Origin: Parabacteroides sp900760525
Lineage (GTDB): Bacteria; Bacteroidota; Bacteroidia; Bacteroidales; Tannerellaceae
Direction: 5' to 3'
Length of the DNA: 64,000 nt
Assembly (NCBI RefSeq): GCF_049860805.1
Contig: NZ_CP187555.1
Coordinates: forward strand, 4,712,001 to 4,776,000
A program made the position numbers and the translations under genes. The notes beneath the pieces were generated by a model. It was not told where the DNA came from. It worked only from the letters and a program-made list of their open reading frames with translations, and made no database searches. Shown here piece by piece: positions 52,370 to 60,420 of this stretch. Each line of letters starts with the position of its first letter. Positions within the stretch are counted from its first letter, which is position 1.

Positions 52370-52545
52370 CAATTTTTTTTGTAAGTATCTCTTTCTGCAA
52401 TTATTCCGTCAGGATAACCGCATCAAAAACCTCATTTCTTGGCGAAGGTAAATCTGTCTTTTTTGATATAATAAATTACAATAAGTTCTCTAAAAAGGAG
52501 GATATTTATATTTGCCTGTTATCCAGTGATTTGTGTTATTTTGAG

Positions 52546-52694
52546 TTTCTTAAAAAATATTACCCGCAAGTGTAATTTGAAATATATGGGGTAGAAAACC
52601 AAATTAGATGCGCTACTGTTTCGATTTGGACCAACGGGTATTTTAGTGAATCGTACAATAAGTAATGGATGACAATAAGCTTCGTTTTGGAGAA
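52546..52694 (+). repeat. 150-bp intergenic repeat, copy B
   Basis: Matches 37950-38099 in direct orientation; see that entry. Upstream, TATATTTG (about 52507-52514) would fit a promoter -7 element reading into the repeat, so a small RNA is possible. That element is not conserved in copy A. Confidence 0.75.
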
Positions 52695-52724
52695 AATGTG
52701 AATCTTTTATTGGAAGATTTACTA

Positions 52725-52910
52725 GTTACTTTTGGCTTGATCCAAAAGTAACCAAAAGATCAAGGCTTAACCGTCCGGTCTACTCCGGGTAAAGGTTCCG
52801 CTGTCGCCTGCGAAACTCGCTTCGCTCAAACAGCGCAGGCTCCGGACGCTGCACCTTTACCCTCCGCTTGACGACCGTCCGCTTAGGCCTTTCTTAGAAA
52901 GCTGCGCTTT
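52725..52910. repeat. Highly structured GC-rich intergenic element
   Basis: It begins with a perfect 11-bp hairpin (GTTACTTTTGG, 6-base loop, CCAAAAGTAAC; 52725-52752). It continues with nested inverted repeats: GGGTAAAGGT with ACCTTTACCC, and GCCTGCG with CGCAGGC. Its base composition is unlike the surrounding AT-rich DNA. I recall similar TACTTTTGG/CCAAAAGTA sequences scattered in Bacteroidales intergenic DNA; no coding sequence is visible. Confidence 0.65.
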
Positions 52911-53170
52911 CTCTTGGGATGGCCGATACCGCCTTTTCTTATCCTGGGTAGGAATTTCGCAGGGGTTTTTTAGGCCAAAATAGGGCTAAAAATGGGGTGA
53001 AATCGCAAAAAGGCCGATTTTGGCATTTTAAGGCTTTTTGAAAATGGTTGATTATCAGTTTAATATGATTTACTAATTATGTACGTGCGTACCTATATTA
53101 TAGGGGTAAAAATGGAATTAAAATAGAATGTAAGTGGTTGAAAATAAAAATGATAGGATGCTATTTCAAA

Positions 53171-53204
53171 ATGACTAAAGAAAACGTACGTTTAAATTCG
53201 TCAT
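53171..53204. repeat. Gene-distal recombination half-site, copy 2
   Basis: A 34-bp near-palindrome with arms ATGAC and GTCAT and core AAACGTACGTTT (53182-53193), corresponding to 37388-37421 in the other cassette. Confidence 0.8.
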
Positions 53205-53214
53205 TTTTCAGCTA

Positions 53215-53244
53215 CAAAAATACATATACTTTTTAAACCTGCAA
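53215..53244 (-). promoter_or_regulatory. Outward-facing promoter inside the invertible cassette, copy 2
   Basis: On the minus strand TTG (53242-53244), 19 bp, TATTTTTG (53215-53222), reading away from the surface-protein gene. Spacing and sequence match copy 1. Confidence 0.7.
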
Positions 53245-53355
53245 TCCTTTTCTCAAAGAAAATTTCTATTTCTATATCCTTTCTTATCAATTAGATAGCT
53301 TAACAAGTACGAAAAAGGCTCTTTTTAATACGAACTTTCCGACATCTCAAAAAAA

Positions 53356-53389
53356 ATGACTAAAAAAAACGTACGTTTTCGATTTCAAA
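53356..53389. repeat. Gene-proximal recombination half-site, copy 2
   Basis: The left arm ATGAC and the core AAACGTACGTTT (53367-53378) are kept, 185 bp from the distal core, but the right arm GTCAT is lost. A further near match, AAACGTACGA, lies at 53404-53413. Confidence 0.75.
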
Positions 53390-53462
53390 AGACAAAAGTT
53401 AACAAACGTACGATAGAACTGAACTTTTTATAAACATTAGTATTAATATTAAATTTAGAATT

Positions 53463-56400
53463 ATGAACAAAAAGTTTTCTACTCTTGTAGCAGGGGCTGC
53501 GCTTTTGATGGGTGCGGTGTCTGCTAATGCAGCAGTAGCTAATCCGGTTACTTCACTGGGGAAAACCAACACTGAGCTGTTCCAGTTACAGACATCTGGT
53601 GATAGTGTTTTGGTTATGAACCAGCATGGAACTTTGTTGATGCAGGCAAAAACTGCTTTGACTGGTGCAAACATCGCTAATTCTTTGTGGTGTGTGGAAG
53701 TAACGGAAGAAGGTTACGGTAAAGCTCCTATCTTTGACTTTACAAACAAGGCAACAGGCCAGCGTTTGGATATCGCTTATGCCGGAACTGAATTGGTTAC
53801 TCGCCCGGGTTCAAGTGCAACAACAGACTCTACTACTGTCGGTGGTGAAATCAGCGGTTGGGCTTTCTCTTCTCAGTACAAAAGTGGCGTAGAAGCAGCT
53901 ACTTTGTATTCTTATTTCAAAGCAGACTCTGTAATCGGACTTGTTAAAGTGGGAAATACAACGACAGTAAGCGATACTGTTCGTGTTATGAAGGAGTCTG
54001 CAAAAGTAGCTTCTGCTGATCGTGTTACTGGTAGTGTATTTACTAAGTTTACTTTAGCTTATGCTGATGGACTGACCTTAAATGCAGAAGCTATTAACAC
54101 TATTCTTGGTCTTCAGACAGCTGACAAAGGTGTTAAACTGACTTTTAACAAGGACAAGAATAATACTAAACTGAAAAACTATTTTTCAGACGATGCTAAG
54201 TTCTTTGCTGATACAACAAAGACTGGTTCTACAGTAGACGATTTTGTTCGTATTATGACAGGAAAGAAGAGTGATAGTACTTATGTTTATGTCGATACTG
54301 CTTATGTAAATGATAATGGTGAAAGATTCTTAGGCTTCGCAACAAAACAGTTTACATCTGCTAAGTTGAAAGGCAAAACACTTAATGATACCTTAGGCGT
54401 TCTCAACGACCAATCTAAGTTCTTGTTTACATATTGGCCTTCTAAAGATAGCTTGGTTATTCAGGTTAAGAAAGCTACTTATCTGAATGGACATGAGTAC
54501 TTTAGTGAAAGTGATGGTTCAACTGCAGGCGATACAACTGCTATTACATCTAACGCTGACAAGAAGAACTACGTAACTGTTCAGGACTTGGTTAAGGCTG
54601 ACGATATCCGTATTGTAACTATCTACGGTAAGAAAGAAACAGAAATCGGCTTCGGTTTCAAGGGTTGTGAACCTGTATCCGATGGTCGTAGCTCTGTTGC
54701 TGACGGTTTGTACTTTATCATGAATAAGGCTGGTCAGTATCTGGCATCTCCGATTCATGTAAATGGTGCTGAAGCTCAGTGGGTAACAGTTAAGGCTGGA
54801 GAACAGCTTCCTGCTCATATGCCGGCTTACCAGTGGGTTATTTTGAAGACTCAGTCTAACGCAAAATTGGCTGCTACTTCTCCGATCGAAGTTACTAACC
54901 GTGAATTTGATGACTTGACTCAGTCAATCCAGTTGTATAAAGCTGACGGTGCAAAATATTGGACTGCTACTTCTACTTTGATTCCTGCAACAGATTCATT
55001 GTATTTTGTTGAAGTGAAAGAAGCTGAAGGTGTTAAGGGTAATGCTGCTTTGATTGCTGAAGCTTATCAGGATTCTTTGCTGGGTTACAAGAATATTCTG
55101 GATGCAGAATTCCTGCTGAGAGAATATAACTTCAAGTATCTGCACCCGTATGCAACAGGAGAAAATAGCAAATATCTGGCTAAAGGCGCAGGTAAAGATT
55201 CTCTGTTGAATGTATTGGCAAATGCTGAAGACAAAGACGCGTTCCGCTTGATCTACAAAGGTATCAACAATTATGGTTATACTGTAACTACGGCTAAGGC
55301 AACAAGATTGGGTATCAAACAGTTGTACAGAGCTAACTATGCAATCCAGTTAGGTTATGCTTATATGGATAGCTGTGCAGAATCTAAATATGGTATGAAC
55401 AAGTATGTGGCTGTTCCTGACTCTTTCTATTTGAAAGAAAACAACCATTACGATGGCGAATGCTATTATGCAATTCTTAAAGCTGCTGATGAAGAACTGG
55501 GTGACTACAAAGCAGGTGTAACTGATGACATTCTGGATGCGACATTGAAAGTTCAACCATTGGTTGAAACAAGAACCTCTGCATTTGCTATCGCTGAAGA
55601 TAAGACTCCTTTGTATCGTCGTTTCAATAATGAAGTTTTGGGTGAGAGTGCAACAGACGGCCGTGATAGCTTGAGATTCTACGAAAGTGTCCGTAAAGAA
55701 TATTTGATGGATGAAAACAACCGTGAAGGTGGCTTGATGGATGAAACTGTAAATTATGTTGGTATGTGGACTGCTGACAAGGCTACAGGTCTGGCATTCC
55801 AGGTTGATACAGCTTGGCTTGGTTTAGGTCGTGGTTATATCAAACCGCAGTATCTGGTTTCTGTTGCTCATAATGACTTTGAAGGTAAAAAGGGTATTCC
55901 TTGTACAGAAGAAGGCCCTCATATCACTCCTGACGGACAAATCACAACAGATTCTATGGCATGTAAGCATGCTCATCCGGCTCTTCCTGGATTCCAGAGA
56001 GGTAAATACCTGGTTAGCTTCCAGGACTCTGCTGAAGTTAACAATATGGAAAAACCCTACACTGACATTAAGAACGGTTATGTACGTGTTGGTTTCGTAG
56101 AAGCTATTGTTCTTCCGGAAGATCATCTGATGTATGTCCTGCGTGATGAATTCAAAGGCTTGGCTAATGACAAGATTGATTTCGCAGCAATGGATAAAGC
56201 TGATTCTATTGCTGTTGCTAATGGTGGTAAATCCTTTATCGTGGATCTGTCTGGTGACGATCACAAGAATGTAACTTGGTCATTCCGTTATGTACATCCT
56301 GAAAAAGCTCTGAAAGTAACAGAAAACAACGAAGATAATTCATTCTTGTTTGAATCTATGGCTTATCCTGAAGATGCAGCAGGTGTATATTCTGCAACAG

Positions 56401-56786
56401 GTACAAAGAAAGATATCGCTCCTTCTACTGCTGCTTGGTTGAAATTGCACAATGGTTGTGTTGTATTGACAGACAATAAGTCTTCATTCTCTAACGCTAA
56501 GACCGGTGGCGACGGTGCCCTGATCTTCAACGTTGAGAATAAAGAAAATGACGAATTGGCAACAGACAACGAAGAAATCGCAACATCTGAAGTAACTGTT
56601 ATCGCTGGTAACGGAAACATTCAGATCGCTGGTGCTGCCGGTAAGAAAGTTGTTATCTCTAACATCTTAGGCCAGACAGTTGCTAACACAGTTATCACTT
56701 CTGACAATGCTACAATCGCTGCTCCTGCAGGTGTAGTTGTAGTAGCTGTTGAAGGCGAAGAAGCTGTTAAAGCTATCGTTAAATAA
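53463..56786 (+). CDS. Giant secreted surface protein, DUF6383 / S-layer-like, copy 2
   Basis: A 1107-residue exported protein, paralogue of the one at 33795-37106. Signal peptide MNKKFSTLVAGAALLMGAVS to about NAA. Shared segments include PLYRRFNNEV, RKEYLMDENN, VDTAWLGLGRGYIKPQYLVSV, DKATGLAFQVDTA, TWSFRYVHPEKA and the C-terminal DUF6383 domain (VTVIAGNGNIQIAGAAGKK, VVISNILGQTVAN, GEEAVKAIVK). The N-terminal third is divergent. About eighteen D-S/T-hydrophobic tripeptides suggest O-glycosylation. Codon use is more AT-rich at third positions than in the neighbouring PUL genes, as expected for a very highly expressed Bacteroidetes surface protein. Function as S-layer glycoprotein is inferred. 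Confidence 0.8.
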   Translation: MNKKFSTLVAGAALLMGAVSANAAVANPVTSLGKTNTELFQLQTSGDSVLVMNQHGTLLMQAKTALTGANIANSLWCVEVTEEGYGKAPIFDFTNKATGQRLDIAYAGTELVTRPGSSATTDSTTVGGEISGWAFSSQYKSGVEAATLYSYFKADSVIGLVKVGNTTTVSDTVRVMKESAKVASADRVTGSVFTKFTLAYADGLTLNAEAINTILGLQTADKGVKLTFNKDKNNTKLKNYFSDDAKFFADTTKTGSTVDDFVRIMTGKKSDSTYVYVDTAYVNDNGERFLGFATKQFTSAKLKGKTLNDTLGVLNDQSKFLFTYWPSKDSLVIQVKKATYLNGHEYFSESDGSTAGDTTAITSNADKKNYVTVQDLVKADDIRIVTIYGKKETEIGFGFKGCEPVSDGRSSVADGLYFIMNKAGQYLASPIHVNGAEAQWVTVKAGEQLPAHMPAYQWVILKTQSNAKLAATSPIEVTNREFDDLTQSIQLYKADGAKYWTATSTLIPATDSLYFVEVKEAEGVKGNAALIAEAYQDSLLGYKNILDAEFLLREYNFKYLHPYATGENSKYLAKGAGKDSLLNVLANAEDKDAFRLIYKGINNYGYTVTTAKATRLGIKQLYRANYAIQLGYAYMDSCAESKYGMNKYVAVPDSFYLKENNHYDGECYYAILKAADEELGDYKAGVTDDILDATLKVQPLVETRTSAFAIAEDKTPLYRRFNNEVLGESATDGRDSLRFYESVRKEYLMDENNREGGLMDETVNYVGMWTADKATGLAFQVDTAWLGLGRGYIKPQYLVSVAHNDFEGKKGIPCTEEGPHITPDGQITTDSMACKHAHPALPGFQRGKYLVSFQDSAEVNNMEKPYTDIKNGYVRVGFVEAIVLPEDHLMYVLRDEFKGLANDKIDFAAMDKADSIAVANGGKSFIVDLSGDDHKNVTWSFRYVHPEKALKVTENNEDNSFLFESMAYPEDAAGVYSATGTKKDIAPSTAAWLKLHNGCVVLTDNKSSFSNAKTGGDGALIFNVENKENDELATDNEEIATSEVTVIAGNGNIQIAGAAGKKVVISNILGQTVANTVITSDNATIAAPAGVVVVAVEGEEAVKAIVK

Positions 56787-56997
56787 TAACGACATATTCA
56801 TCATAAGGTAGAGATATGGGTAACCGTATCTCTACTTGGATTGAAATAAAGAATTTATAATCAAGTAATGAACCATGCGTCCGGTCTTCCGACCGTTCAA
56901 TTACCCCGTGAGGGCGAATAAGTGGTACATTAATACTAAAGTAAAAAATAAGAACGCTGCCCGTACTTCTGTGAGGAAGGAGCGCAGACAAAAAAAC

Positions 56998-57029
56998 AAG
57001 CCCTGGTAGTATTCGTACTGCCGGGGCTT
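56998..57029 (+). terminator. Terminator of surface-protein copy 2
   Basis: AAGCCCTGGTAGTA pairs with TACTGCCGGGGCTT with two G-U pairs and is followed by CGTTTTT. It resembles the terminator of copy 1 in both outer arms. Confidence 0.85.
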
Positions 57030-57053
57030 CGTTTTTGAATATTGGAAAAATGT

Positions 57054-57084
57054 TTTGAGTTTCGAAATATTGTTGCTATTTTTG
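57054..57084 (+). promoter_or_regulatory. higBA promoter
   Basis: TTTG (57054-57057), 19 bp, TATTTTTG (57077-57084) is a complete Bacteroidetes promoter. It overlaps the start of a longer in-frame ORF (57055), which supports the ATG at 57103. Confidence 0.75.
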
Positions 57085-57102
57085 CCACAAAGCAAAATAG
57101 TT

Positions 57103-57396
57103 ATGAGGATAATAACGTTCGCAGCTATAAGGGAGTATATTAAAAAGCACGCTGATGCCGATGTCCCTTTGAAAGATTGGTATAAAAAGACCGAGAGAAG
57201 CGATTGGACATGTTTGGCTGATATGAAGCAAACTTTTAATGGGGTTGACTATGTCGGCAATGACAGGTTTGTTTTCAATATTAAAGGAAATGACTACAGA
57301 TTGGTTGCGATTGTGTTATTTACAGCAAAAAAAGTATTTATCCGCTTTATTGGTACGCATAAAGAATATGATAGAATAGATTGTTCTTCTATCTGA
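57103..57396 (+). CDS. higB: HigB-type mRNA interferase toxin
   Basis: A 97-residue toxin of the HigB family (RelE-like fold) that would cleave mRNA on the ribosome when free. The N terminus MRIITFAAIREYIKKHADAD and the segments LKDWYKKTERSDWTCLADMK, VFNIKGNDYRLVAIVLF and KVFIRFIGTHKEYDRID match the HigB_toxin family. ATG 57103 is chosen over 57055 because of the promoter. The antitoxin gene follows 34 bp downstream, and the toxin-first order is the HigBA hallmark. Confidence 0.9.
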   Translation: MRIITFAAIREYIKKHADADVPLKDWYKKTERSDWTCLADMKQTFNGVDYVGNDRFVFNIKGNDYRLVAIVLFTAKKVFIRFIGTHKEYDRIDCSSI

Positions 57397-57430
57397 ACGT
57401 GAGACACACGTATAAACTGTAAGTAGAGAT

Positions 57431-57796
57431 ATGGCAAAGATAAAAACAGAAAAACAGTACAAAGCAGCTTGTGCAAGAATTGAAGAATTGCTGAAGGTAG
57501 TTGGCAATGATACTCCTTCTGATGACAAGAATTTTCTTGAACTTGATTTGATTTCGGACTTGGTTGCCGATTATGAGGAAGTTCATTTTCCGGTGGAAAC
57601 CCCCTCACTTGTGGATGTTCTTAAACTTCGTATGTATGAGATGGGCCTTACTCAAACAAAGTTGTCGGAATTATTGAGCGTAAGTCCTTCGCGAGTAAGC
57701 GAATATCTTTCAGGTAAGTGCGAACCGACATTAAAAGTGGCCAGGGAAATGAGCCGTAAATTGAATATAGATGCCAATATTGTGTTGGGAGTATAA
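57431..57796 (+). CDS. higA: HigA-type antitoxin, XRE family
   Basis: A 121-residue protein with an N-terminal part (MAKIKTEKQYKAACARIEEL) typical of HigA antitoxins and a C-terminal XRE helix-turn-helix (LVDVLKLRMYEMGLTQTKLSE, then LLSVSPSRVSEYLSGKCEPT). It should bind and neutralise HigB and repress the operon. It is convergent with the next leftward gene across 26 bp. Confidence 0.9.
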   Translation: MAKIKTEKQYKAACARIEELLKVVGNDTPSDDKNFLELDLISDLVADYEEVHFPVETPSLVDVLKLRMYEMGLTQTKLSELLSVSPSRVSEYLSGKCEPTLKVAREMSRKLNIDANIVLGV

Positions 57797-57822
57797 ATTT
57801 CTTCATACTCCCCATTTTGTTA

Positions 57823-58968
57823 TTACAAGGCCGCAAACCGTTCATCCCCTTTCGCCGTTACCGCCGTACATTCCATTTCGACCAGCCAGCCGGTCCGGCA
57901 AACCGGAGCACGCACAATAATATAAGGGAGGTTAGGATGGTGTTCATCCATATACAGTTTTACCCGTGCATAATCCGCCGTATCGCGGATATAGATCACC
58001 GCCTGCATGATATCGTCTAAAGTGGCCTCCGCTTCTTTCAGCAGGGCTGCTATATTTTCGATCATGCGGGAAGCCTGTTTCATGACATCGCCGGCGTGCA
58101 CGATTTCGCCATACCGGTCGATGCTGGCCGTGCCGGAGATGAATATATGACGGCGGTCGCCGTATGTGACTGCTGTTCCCCGTTCGAACGTAACGCCATA
58201 TTCGTACGTGCGGTTCAGATGTTCGGGAGCGTATAAATAGCGGATCTGTCCGGGGCAAATACCGGAAACGGCATACGTGTCCATTGTCACGAACACCATC
58301 GGGTCGAAATAGCGGCCCTCGATCCCCGTACTGGCAATGAAATGAGTCTCCTCCGTCAGGTTCTGTGTTGCGAACACCTCTTTGCGGGCTTTTACCACAC
58401 CCGGATAATTTACATCTACATTCTGTACGAAGATCCACGTACGCAGGCAGTTGGTCGCCAGCGTACAATTGGCATCCGTCAGTTGCAGGATATAATCGCG
58501 GAAGATCAGACGGGTCTGATACTCCGAATTGGCTGCCCTGTTACACTGGTTAGCGCCTAAAAGTTGGCTATATGCATTGTGGCGCGCCTCGAACAATCCG
58601 CTTGGCAACACCTGTGTCTGTACACCTGTCTGCAACCAGGCCCACAACGCGATCTTCGTCCCGTTCATCGGAGCCTGTTGCACGATTGACAGCGCGCAAT
58701 AGGGGGAAAGCCGTTCCCGCTCCATCAGTTCATCCGTCTGGTTGGTTACGTCGCTCAGGAAATAACGCCGGAAAATGGCGACCGGATTGCCCGGCAACTC
58801 TTCTACGCAATGGGCGTAAACATCTTGTATATGCTGCAGCTGGGCGTGATAATCCTCCATGCAATCTGTCTGCTGGAAGAAAATATGGTATTCCGTTATA
58901 CCTTTGGAAGATTGAAAGGAGGTGATTTGCACCTCAGTCGTGTCGTATGTTTTCCTTATCAGGTTCAT
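57823..58968 (-). CDS. RidA/YjgF-domain fusion protein, copy 1
   Basis: A 381-residue protein. The C-terminal 130 residues are a RidA (YjgF/YER057c/UK114) domain: FISGTASIDRYGEIVHAGDV, EATLDDIMQAVIYIRDTAD, and the Arg-containing RAPVCRTGWLVEMECTAV. The N-terminal 240 residues resemble the first domain of chorismatase-type proteins (FkbO/Hyg5), including LRTWIFVQNVDVNYPGVVKARKEVF (abridged) and EETHFIASTGIEGR. RidA proteins deaminate reactive enamines and imines; whether this one acts on chorismate-like compounds is unknown. It lies 109 bp downstream of LuxR copy 2, so membership in that operon is likely but not certain. Confidence 0.75.
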   Translation of the reverse strand: MNLIRKTYDTTEVQITSFQSSKGITEYHIFFQQTDCMEDYHAQLQHIQDVYAHCVEELPGNPVAIFRRYFLSDVTNQTDELMERERLSPYCALSIVQQAPMNGTKIALWAWLQTGVQTQVLPSGLFEARHNAYSQLLGANQCNRAANSEYQTRLIFRDYILQLTDANCTLATNCLRTWIFVQNVDVNYPGVVKARKEVFATQNLTEETHFIASTGIEGRYFDPMVFVTMDTYAVSGICPGQIRYLYAPEHLNRTYEYGVTFERGTAVTYGDRRHIFISGTASIDRYGEIVHAGDVMKQASRMIENIAALLKEAEATLDDIMQAVIYIRDTADYARVKLYMDEHHPNLPYIIVRAPVCRTGWLVEMECTAVTAKGDERFAAL

Positions 58969-59077
58969 ATGTGTATTGTGTTTTTGCGGTATAGATCGTA
59001 AAAATAAGGCTATTTAATTGAAAATTGAAAATAGAGAGTTGAAAATTACTTAATAAAGTAAGGAATGATGCCATTTT

Positions 59078-59686
59078 TTAGCCGTTCAGGTCCTTCAACT
59101 CTATCAATTTGTTCACGATCGCATAAACCGTCAGGCCGCTGGCACTGTGCACCTGCAATTTACGGGCGATGTTCCGGCGGTGTGTGATGACGGTGTGGGT
59201 GGACAGGTACAACCGGTCTGCAATCTCCCGGTTTGTCATGCCTTTCACCACGCAAATGACAATTTCTTTTTCCCGGCTGCTCAGTGTCTGCTGGTCGTCG
59301 CTTTCCCCTTCTTCGGGTGCTACTTCTTCGGTGTTGAGGTGTTCCAGTTTATGTTTCAATTCGTCCGCACTGTCGTATACGGATATCTGGTCGTCATAGG
59401 GGCGGAGCAGGAACGGGTCGCTTACGTTATATAGGAGTGCGAAGCATTTCATATCCGGACAACCGCATTCGTCTTTCAGATGTTGCAGGTTGAAGTTTCC
59501 CCGGATGGAAGGGTTCATAATCAGAATGTCCGGCTTATAAATGCGTAAGCCTTCTGTCAGACAGTCTGCCGCTGTTATCTCGGATATCTGGATACGGAAT
59601 CCGGGTAAGCGTCTCAGCAGCGTTTCCAGTCCGTACCGGATGATGGCGGACGATTCGGCTATCGCTATTTTAATGTTAGTGGACAT
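59078..59686 (-). CDS. LuxR-family regulator with degenerate receiver domain, copy 2
   Basis: A 202-residue close paralogue of the regulator at 51027-51635. The receiver starts NIKIAIAESSAIIRYGLETLL and has Asn in place of the phospho-acceptor Asp (PDILIMNPSIRG). The C-terminal helix-turn-helix (TLSSREKEIVICVVKGMTNRE, then IADRLYLSTHTVITHRRNI) is almost identical to copy 1, so both may bind the same DNA sites. It follows the hemerythrin gene by 13 bp. Confidence 0.88.
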   Translation of the reverse strand: MSTNIKIAIAESSAIIRYGLETLLRRLPGFRIQISEITAADCLTEGLRIYKPDILIMNPSIRGNFNLQHLKDECGCPDMKCFALLYNVSDPFLLRPYDDQISVYDSADELKHKLEHLNTEEVAPEEGESDDQQTLSSREKEIVICVVKGMTNREIADRLYLSTHTVITHRRNIARKLQVHSASGLTVYAIVNKLIELKDLNG

Positions 59687-59699
59687 GGCAGGGGTGGTT

Positions 59700-60383
59700 T
59701 TATTGTTTTTCTAAAGACAGGATAGCAGGTACGAAGAGGTAGTCTTCCACCCGGTTATGAGAGGCGAGATCCTGTTCGGTTGCGAAGATGTCGAACAGGA
59801 CACTGTTGAGTAGGTTACTGTCCGGTCCCGGATAATATTTCAGGATCAGGTTTTTCAATTCCGTAATTTTCATCTCGATCTGGTCGTGCCGTTTACGAAA
59901 GATGGTGATGTTATATTTCGGGTCTTTCTTCCCTTCCAGCAAATTGCGGACATACGGGAAGACGGTTTTCTCTTCGTACGACATATGTTTGTGCACCTCC
60001 TCGGCATATTCGTCGAAAAAGCGGCGGATCACGAAAGCCACATCTTCCGGGCAGCTCACGATTGCCTCCGTCAGCTTGTGGCGGATATGGGGAAGGCGGA
60101 AGTTCAGGAAATAGTCGTGTGCATTATGCAGATAAGTGATAAGCGAGGAGATGGAAATATCCTTATGGACCTCCGCTACCGGGACGGCCTCTGACTCCGT
60201 CAGAAAGTTGACGACAGCCAGAAAAGTATGTGTGTTTATCTTATTCTGCCGGCATACTTCTCCGATGTTTTTCTCTCCGAACCCCAGGTCGATTCCGAAG
60301 CGGCTCATCACAAGGACCATCGGATAATTCTCGCATATCAGGTCGCTCATCTTGCTTGTTTCCCTGTATTTTCCGTTCTTCAT
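59700..60383 (-). CDS. Hemerythrin-domain protein of the RIC/YtfE type, copy 2
   Basis: A 227-residue paralogue of the protein at 51635-52327, with the same ligand pattern: SLITYLHNAHDYFLNF, VHKHMSYEEKTVFPYV, FRKRHDQIEMK and ASHNRVEDYLFVPA. In the third motif one His of the HH pair is Arg (RH), while the ligand His remains. The N-terminal ScdA-like region again lacks Cys (GFGEKNIGEVCRQNKIN). ATG 60383 (MKNGKYRETSKMSDL) is chosen; ATG 60392 is also possible. It lies 37 bp after the RidA gene at 60421-61575. Confidence 0.85.
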   Translation of the reverse strand: MKNGKYRETSKMSDLICENYPMVLVMSRFGIDLGFGEKNIGEVCRQNKINTHTFLAVVNFLTESEAVPVAEVHKDISISSLITYLHNAHDYFLNFRLPHIRHKLTEAIVSCPEDVAFVIRRFFDEYAEEVHKHMSYEEKTVFPYVRNLLEGKKDPKYNITIFRKRHDQIEMKITELKNLILKYYPGPDSNLLNSVLFDIFATEQDLASHNRVEDYLFVPAILSLEKQ

Positions 60384-60420
60384 GTTTCCCATATCTTTTA
60401 TCATTTGTATAGTAGGTTGA

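Larger units (their letters stand above)
52373..53462. other. 1.09-kb regulatory region upstream of surface-protein copy 2
   Basis: It holds copy B of the 150-bp repeat, a GC-rich structured element (52725-52910), an AT-rich stretch with a GTACG-TG-CGTAC palindrome (53090-53101), and the invertible promoter cassette (53171-53389). No ORF is supported. Confidence 0.75.
56787..57102. other. Gap between surface-protein copy 2 and higB
   Basis: This 316-bp gap carries a long 3' untranslated region similar to that of copy 1 (CCCGTGAGGG, AATACTAAAGTAA, TTCTGTGAG), the terminator at 56998-57029 and the higBA promoter at 57054-57084. No ORF is supported. Confidence 0.7.
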
